The notes under the pieces: model-generated | The model's input: the letters and a program-made list of their open reading frames with translations, nothing else | Told to the model about the DNA's origin: nothing | The model's database searches: none | Translations under genes and position numbers: made by a program | Source of the DNA: an uncultured Lactobacillus sp. | GTDB taxonomy: Bacteria; Bacillota; Bacilli; Lactobacillales; Lactobacillaceae | Direction: 5' to 3' | NCBI GenBank assembly: GCA_905204935.1 | Contig: CAJLBJ010000005.1 | Coordinates: 1 to 64,000 of the forward strand | Length of the DNA stretch: 64,000 nt | In this document: piece by piece, positions 57,259 to 64,000 of the stretch | Numbering within the stretch: position 1 is the first letter of the stretch | How the letters are laid out: each line of letters opens with the position of its first letter

Positions 57259-57681
57259 TTATTTATGACTAGAAATATTCAAACGGTTCATTGCTCGCCG
57301 TAAGGAAACTTCAGCACGTTTCAATTCATCGATATCTTGTGTTTGCTTAGCTTGTGCAATCCGCTTTTCAGCACGTTCTTTTGCACGCTTTGCTCGAATA
57401 GTATCGATATCTTCTTTGCGTTCTGCTGCAGATGCAACAATCGATAAAACGTTATCCGAAAATTCTAAAAATCCGCCACTGATTGCAATTTCATCAAATT
57501 GATCTTCTGCAACCTTAACCCGGACTTCATCGATGGCAAGCGAAGCCAACATTGGAATATGGTTGGGCATAATCCCAACTTCCCCAACAGTTGTCTTGCA
57601 AATCGCCAAAGTTGTTGTATTTTCATAAACACTGCCGTCTGGCGTAACGACATTAACAGTTAAAACGGGTTTGTCATCCAT
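57259..57681 (-). CDS. atpC: ATP synthase epsilon subunit
   Basis: The rotor subunit of F1 that regulates ATP hydrolysis. The 140-residue product has an N-terminal beta barrel (LTVNVVTPDGSVYE, GEVGIMPNHIPMLASL, ISGGFLEFSDNVLSIVA). A C-terminal helical hairpin follows (RAKRAKERAEKRIAQ through RRAMNRLNI). It is the last gene of the atp operon, 13 bases after atpD, followed by a terminator. Confidence 0.97.
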   Translation of the reverse strand: MDDKPVLTVNVVTPDGSVYENTTTLAICKTTVGEVGIMPNHIPMLASLAIDEVRVKVAEDQFDEIAISGGFLEFSDNVLSIVASAAERKEDIDTIRAKRAKERAEKRIAQAKQTQDIDELKRAEVSLRRAMNRLNISSHK

Positions 57682-57694
57682 GCGACATACCTCC

Positions 57695-59101
<1,407 letters not shown>

Positions 59102-59119
59102 TTAATTCCTCCTGTTATA

Positions 59120-60055
59120 CTAATCTAAGGCTGCCTGAGCACCTGTGATTTCAGTAATTTCTGTAGTAATTGCACTTTGACGTGCACGGTTATATTGCAA
59201 CTGCAACGAAGAAATTAAATCCTTAGCGTTATCAGAAGCAGATTTCATCGCAGTCGAGCTAGAAGCATGTTCTGAAGTTTTAGCATCTAAAATTGCTCCA
59301 TAAACCAAACTAGAAGCATATTGTGGCAAAATGACCTCCAAAATTGCATCTTGTGAAGGTTCTGTTTCATAAGAAATATTATAACCTTCCTTGGTTTCTT
59401 CGATAAAATCATCGTTACCCATATTTTCAGCTGAAATTGGCAACATCTTTTCTGCACGGAATACAGAAGTCAATGTATTAACGAAATGGTTATAACATAC
59501 ATATAACTCATCATAAATTTCACTGTCATACATCGTTACGATTGCTTCAACAATTTGACGCACTTCTCTAAACGTTGGAATATCGTTAACTCCACGATAT
59601 TCATAACCAATATTAAACCCACGTTTTTTAAAGAAATCAGCGCCAGTTCCACCAATCGCAACGATAACTATATCATCTTGACTACGACCATTATCATTGA
59701 TTAATTCCATCGTTTGTTTGATAACGTTACTGTTGTAGCTGCCCACAAGCCCGCGGTCTGAGGTAATAACCACAATCCCAGTTTTTTTGACCGGTCTTTG
59801 CTTTAATAAAGCCAAGTTATTTACTTGACCTTCTTTATTACTACCTCCGCCAGCAGCGACAGAATCTAAAAGGTGAGATTTTGCCAAATGGGTAATGACA
59901 CTGCGAATCTTGGTGGCATAAACTTGGTAGTTAGCTGTATGTCGTTGAATCTGACTAAGTTTAGCGGTCGAAACCATTTGCATAGCACTAGTAATTTGAC
60001 CGGTCTTTTTAGTCGATGCAATTCGACGTTTAACTTCTTGTAAAGAAGCTGGCAT
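59120..60055 (-). CDS. atpG: ATP synthase gamma subunit
   Basis: The central rotor stalk of F1. The 311-residue product has the N-terminal helix [22 protein letters not shown] and the Rossmann-like middle with [19 protein letters not shown]. The conserved C-terminal helix is [34 protein letters not shown]. It lies between atpA and atpD. Confidence 0.98.
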   Translation of the reverse strand: MPASLQEVKRRIASTKKTGQITSAMQMVSTAKLSQIQRHTANYQVYATKIRSVITHLAKSHLLDSVAAGGGSNKEGQVNNLALLKQRPVKKTGIVVITSDRGLVGSYNSNVIKQTMELINDNGRSQDDIVIVAIGGTGADFFKKRGFNIGYEYRGVNDIPTFREVRQIVEAIVTMYDSEIYDELYVCYNHFVNTLTSVFRAEKMLPISAENMGNDDFIEETKEGYNISYETEPSQDAILEVILPQYASSLVYGAILDAKTSEHASSSTAMKSASDNAKDLISSLQLQYNRARQSAITTEITEITGAQAALD

Positions 60056-60074
60056 CAGTTCTCACCACCCTTTC

Positions 60075-61601
<1,527 letters not shown>

Positions 61602-61608
61602 TTAAAAA

Positions 61609-62151
61609 TCATTTTAATAACAGACGCTTGATGCGTTCAAGCTTGGATTTGATTGAGCCATCATAGATGTTACTTTGTGATTGCAAAATAACTCCACCGA
61701 TGATTGATTCATCAACGACTTGATCAATGACAACTTTATTAGCACCAACAACATTAGCAAATGCAGCGGCTAGCTTTTCTTTTTGTCCTTCATCCAATTC
61801 AACTGCGGTTGTGACGGTTGCACGCACCGTCTTTTCAAATTCATCATTTAATCTGTTAAATTCATCGATGATAGATGCTAAATTAGCAATTCGGCCATAA
61901 TCATGTAGCATTGCTAACAAATTAACCGTTAATTGACTAGCACCTTCTTGTAATGTTTTCAACATGGCAAGCTTTTGTTGACCACCAATCTGTGGGCTTG
62001 TCATGAAAAGAACCAATTGTGGTTCTTCTTGAATAACTTTTTGTAACTCATTGAGTTCTTCACATACTTCTTGGCGTTTGTCTTGTTCTAATGCAAGTTC
62101 AAATAACGCCTTGCCGTAGCGATGTGAAATCGTTGCTTTATCTAGTGCCAT
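61609..62151 (-). CDS. atpH: ATP synthase delta subunit
   Basis: The peripheral-stalk subunit joining F1 to the b subunits. The 180-residue product begins [20 protein letters not shown] and ends with the conserved [22 protein letters not shown]. The ATG at 62151 overlaps the atpF 3' end by 14 bases and has GGGGAAG upstream; the longer frame from 62184 lies within atpF. Confidence 0.96.
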   Translation of the reverse strand: MALDKATISHRYGKALFELALEQDKRQEVCEELNELQKVIQEEPQLVLFMTSPQIGGQQKLAMLKTLQEGASQLTVNLLAMLHDYGRIANLASIIDEFNRLNDEFEKTVRATVTTAVELDEGQKEKLAAAFANVVGANKVVIDQVVDESIIGGVILQSQSNIYDGSIKSKLERIKRLLLK

Positions 62152-62662
62152 TTTGCTTCCCCAACCCTTCGATGTAAGAATCAACTAAGGCTTTTTGGTC
62201 GTTAGCATTCAGTTCTTTTTGAATGATTTTTGAAGCAATTTCAATAGATAATTCAGCCACATCGTTTTTGACACTGTCTAATGCTTCTTGACGTTCTTGT
62301 TGAATATCTTTTTTAGCATTTTCTTTCATTGTCTTAACTTCTAGCGTAGCAGAATCAACGATATTTGCTTTTTGCTGTTCACCATTTTTCTTAGCACGAT
62401 CAATGATTTTAGAAGCTTCAACATGTGAATCTTTAAGAGCTGCTTCACGCTTTTGTGCGAGCTCTTCAGCCTTTTGGCGTGCATCTTCAGCAGAATCTAA
62501 ATCAGAAGCAATCTTGCTGGCACGCTTTTCCATCATGTCAGAAACCGGACCCCAAGCAAACTTTTTGATTAGAAGCATCAAGATGACAAACAAAATTAAG
62601 ATGAATAAGAAATCACCCCATTGCACACCTTCAGCAGCTCCGAGTAAAAATGTTGAATTCAT
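62138..62662 (-). CDS. atpF: ATP synthase b subunit
   Basis: The membrane-anchored peripheral stalk. The 174-residue product has one N-terminal membrane helix (about 15-36, [23 protein letters not shown]). A long charged coiled coil follows (about 40-150) and ends ...[13 protein letters not shown]. It lies between atpE and atpH. Confidence 0.97.
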   Translation of the reverse strand: MNSTFLLGAAEGVQWGDFLFILILFVILMLLIKKFAWGPVSDMMEKRASKIASDLDSAEDARQKAEELAQKREAALKDSHVEASKIIDRAKKNGEQQKANIVDSATLEVKTMKENAKKDIQQERQEALDSVKNDVAELSIEIASKIIQKELNANDQKALVDSYIEGLGKQNGTR

Positions 62663-62727
62663 CTATTGACACCTCCCTTAATCTACAAATAACTTTAAAT
62701 GTTTGACGTTTACGTACATCAAGGAAA

Positions 62728-62952
62728 TTATTTTGCCAATAACATGAATGAAATAACGATCGCGATGATAGGCACAGCTTCGATCAAACCAACACCGATG
62801 AACATGTTTGTTCTTAATTGTCCAGATAATTCTGGTTGGCGAGACATAGATTCCAACATTTTTGAGATAACCAAACCGTTACCTACACCTGTACCAATAG
62901 CGGCAAAACCTGCAGCAATCCCTGCACCGAGTAAAGCTAATCCTGTAGTCAT
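62728..62952 (-). CDS. atpE: ATP synthase c subunit
   Basis: The proton-carrying rotor-ring subunit of Fo. The 74-residue product is a hairpin of two membrane helices joined by the polar loop [11 protein letters not shown]. The ion-binding carboxylate is Glu58 in [12 protein letters not shown]. The Gly-rich first helix is normal. No clear sodium-binding signature is visible, so protons are the likely ion. Confidence 0.97.
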   Translation of the reverse strand: MTTGLALLGAGIAAGFAAIGTGVGNGLVISKMLESMSRQPELSGQLRTNMFIGVGLIEAVPIIAIVISFMLLAK

Positions 62953-62984
62953 AATATAAAAATCCTCCTTAGTATCCTATATGA

Positions 62985-63698
62985 TTATTCTTTTTCGACC
63001 TTTTGAGAAATATATACCATTGTCAATGTGACAAAGACATAGGCTTGGATTGATCCAATAAATACGGAGAAACCCTGCCAGATCATTTCTAGCGGAATCG
63101 CAGGGATAAATGTTAAAACACCCTTTGATTTAGCAAAAGATCCTATCGTGGTGAGCAAAACTTCACCAGAGTAAATGTTCCCATATAAACGTAAAGCTAA
63201 CGTCAAGAAATTCGTAAATTGTTCCAAGATATTGATTGGTAACAAGGCTGGCATTGGGCTAAAGTAGGAATTTTTTACATAGCCTTTAAAACCAAATTTT
63301 GCCACCCCAGCAAAGTGTGCTAATAACAATACCATGAAAGCCAACGTCAACGTCGTCATTGGCGAAGCAGTCGGACTCTTGACATAAGTGATATCGTTCA
63401 TTGTGAACTGTAGCATCAGCCCAATTTGGTTAGAAACAAATACAAACAAGAACAAAGTAAATGCCAACAAGCCGTATTTCTTTCCTTCTGCATCAGGAAT
63501 GGTGCTCTTGATAATACCGTTAGTAAAATCCATCATCCATTCGAGTAAATTTTGCTTACCCGTTGGCTTGAGTTTAATATCACGCGACAGCCAAAAAACT
63601 AGTGCAAAAATGATAATCGCCGCAAGCAAACTCGAAAGACAGTTACCAACGTTAAAGGGAATACCAAAAAGCTTAAAAATTTGAGTATTCTCCACCAA
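62985..63698 (-). CDS. atpB: ATP synthase a subunit
   Basis: The stator membrane subunit that forms the proton half-channels of Fo. The 237-residue product has five to six membrane helices. The essential Arg lies in NFLTLALRLYGNIYSGEVL, and QAYVFVTLTMVYISQ is near the C-terminus. It is the first gene of atpBEFHAGDC. No atpI is seen upstream in the window. Confidence 0.97.
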   Translation of the reverse strand: MVENTQIFKLFGIPFNVGNCLSSLLAAIIIFALVFWLSRDIKLKPTGKQNLLEWMMDFTNGIIKSTIPDAEGKKYGLLAFTLFLFVFVSNQIGLMLQFTMNDITYVKSPTASPMTTLTLAFMVLLLAHFAGVAKFGFKGYVKNSYFSPMPALLPINILEQFTNFLTLALRLYGNIYSGEVLLTTIGSFAKSKGVLTFIPAIPLEMIWQGFSVFIGSIQAYVFVTLTMVYISQKVEKE

Positions 63699-64000
63699 GT
63701 TTCACCTCTTTTCACTTGTGATCAATACGGTTAAACAGATGGTCGAACCATAAGATAGAAAGATTCAAAGACACCCATCCTTGAATACAAATGCAATAAT
63801 ACCACCATTCTAGCTAAATTACAAAGCACAAATTACTACTTTTTTCACATTTTGTCACAAATTTAGCTATACAAGAAACATTATGTGTAACCTTGCACTA
63901 TTATAATTATTTGATACCACAACATTCACAGCGTTTTCATACTAACTTCGTGAAATGCGACACTTTCTAAAATATGTTTCCATATTTTTACTTAGTACCA
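63699..64000. other. Region upstream of atpB
   Basis: About 300 bases with no gene up to the window edge. A minus-strand TATAAT (63900-63905) could be the atp operon -10, but its -35 (TGAATG at 17 bases) is poor. That leaves a leader of some 200 bases before atpB. No riboswitch or repeat was recognised. Confidence 0.4.

Noticed and set aside
57259-57681. Overlapping alternative-frame ORFs inside atpC, ftsZ, ftsA, valS, hsdM and other genes
   Set aside because: They are shadows of strongly conserved genes, mostly antisense, low in complexity and without ribosome sites.
63895-63930. A firm promoter call for the atp operon
   Set aside because: TATAAT is present, but no -35 close to consensus lies at 16-18 bases, so it is mentioned only as a possibility.

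Overview
The window is low-GC Firmicutes DNA. Gene content and order point to the Lactobacillales, most likely Lactobacillaceae: a complete dcw cluster ending in divIVA and ileS, DUF3397, DUF4044 and DUF2969 small proteins, T-box leaders on ileS and valS, a SUF operon with SufU, and an F-type ATP synthase operon. The species call is inference from gene content. Almost everything is transcribed on the minus strand, so operons read from high to low coordinates.

Layout from left to right. 1-3180: ileS with its T-box leader. 3183-16521: division and cell-wall (dcw) cluster, in transcription order mraZ, rsmH, ftsL, pbp2X-type PBP, mraY, murD, murG, divIB, then (after a terminator) ftsA, ftsZ, sepF, ylmG, ylmH, divIVA. 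Four TGG boxes at an exact 10-bp period precede mraZ and look like the MraZ operator. 16.6-22 kb: DUF3397 and an aspartate kinase, a divergent 37-residue DUF4044 protein, a TPP-riboswitch-controlled thiT, an alpha/beta hydrolase and cardiolipin synthase. 22-26.5 kb: minD, minC, mreD, mreC, mreB and a cold-shock-domain protein. 26.5-33.9 kb: radC interrupted by a 606-nt group II intron without an ORF, a HAD phosphatase, folC, T-box-controlled valS and a nucleoside hydrolase. 33.9-36.3 kb: thiI and its cysteine desulfurase.

36.4-46.6 kb is an accessory defence islet. A type I restriction-modification operon (hsdM-hsdS-hsdR, minus strand) faces a start-less second hsdS cassette and a tyrosine recombinase on the plus strand. 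Three pairs of 21-24 bp inverted repeats link the two hsdS copies and place hsdM and its promoter inside the potentially invertible segment. Next to it lie a decayed DUF262 (GmrSD-type) gene and an unrecognised ORF. 46.8-52 kb: the sufCDSUB iron-sulfur operon. 52-57 kb: an ArsC/Spx-like protein, an elongation group (an MreB paralogue, yidD, DUF2969, rodA), murA and DUF1146. 57.2-63.7 kb: atpBEFHAGDC.

Most of the window is core physiology: peptidoglycan synthesis (murA, murD, murG, mraY, PBP), septation (FtsZ/FtsA/SepF/DivIVA, MinCD) and elongation (MreBCD, RodA). The two features most worth a second look are the radC intron, whose excision would rebuild the active-site motif, and the hsdM-flipping arrangement, which could couple the methylase either to the endonuclease or to the recombinase.
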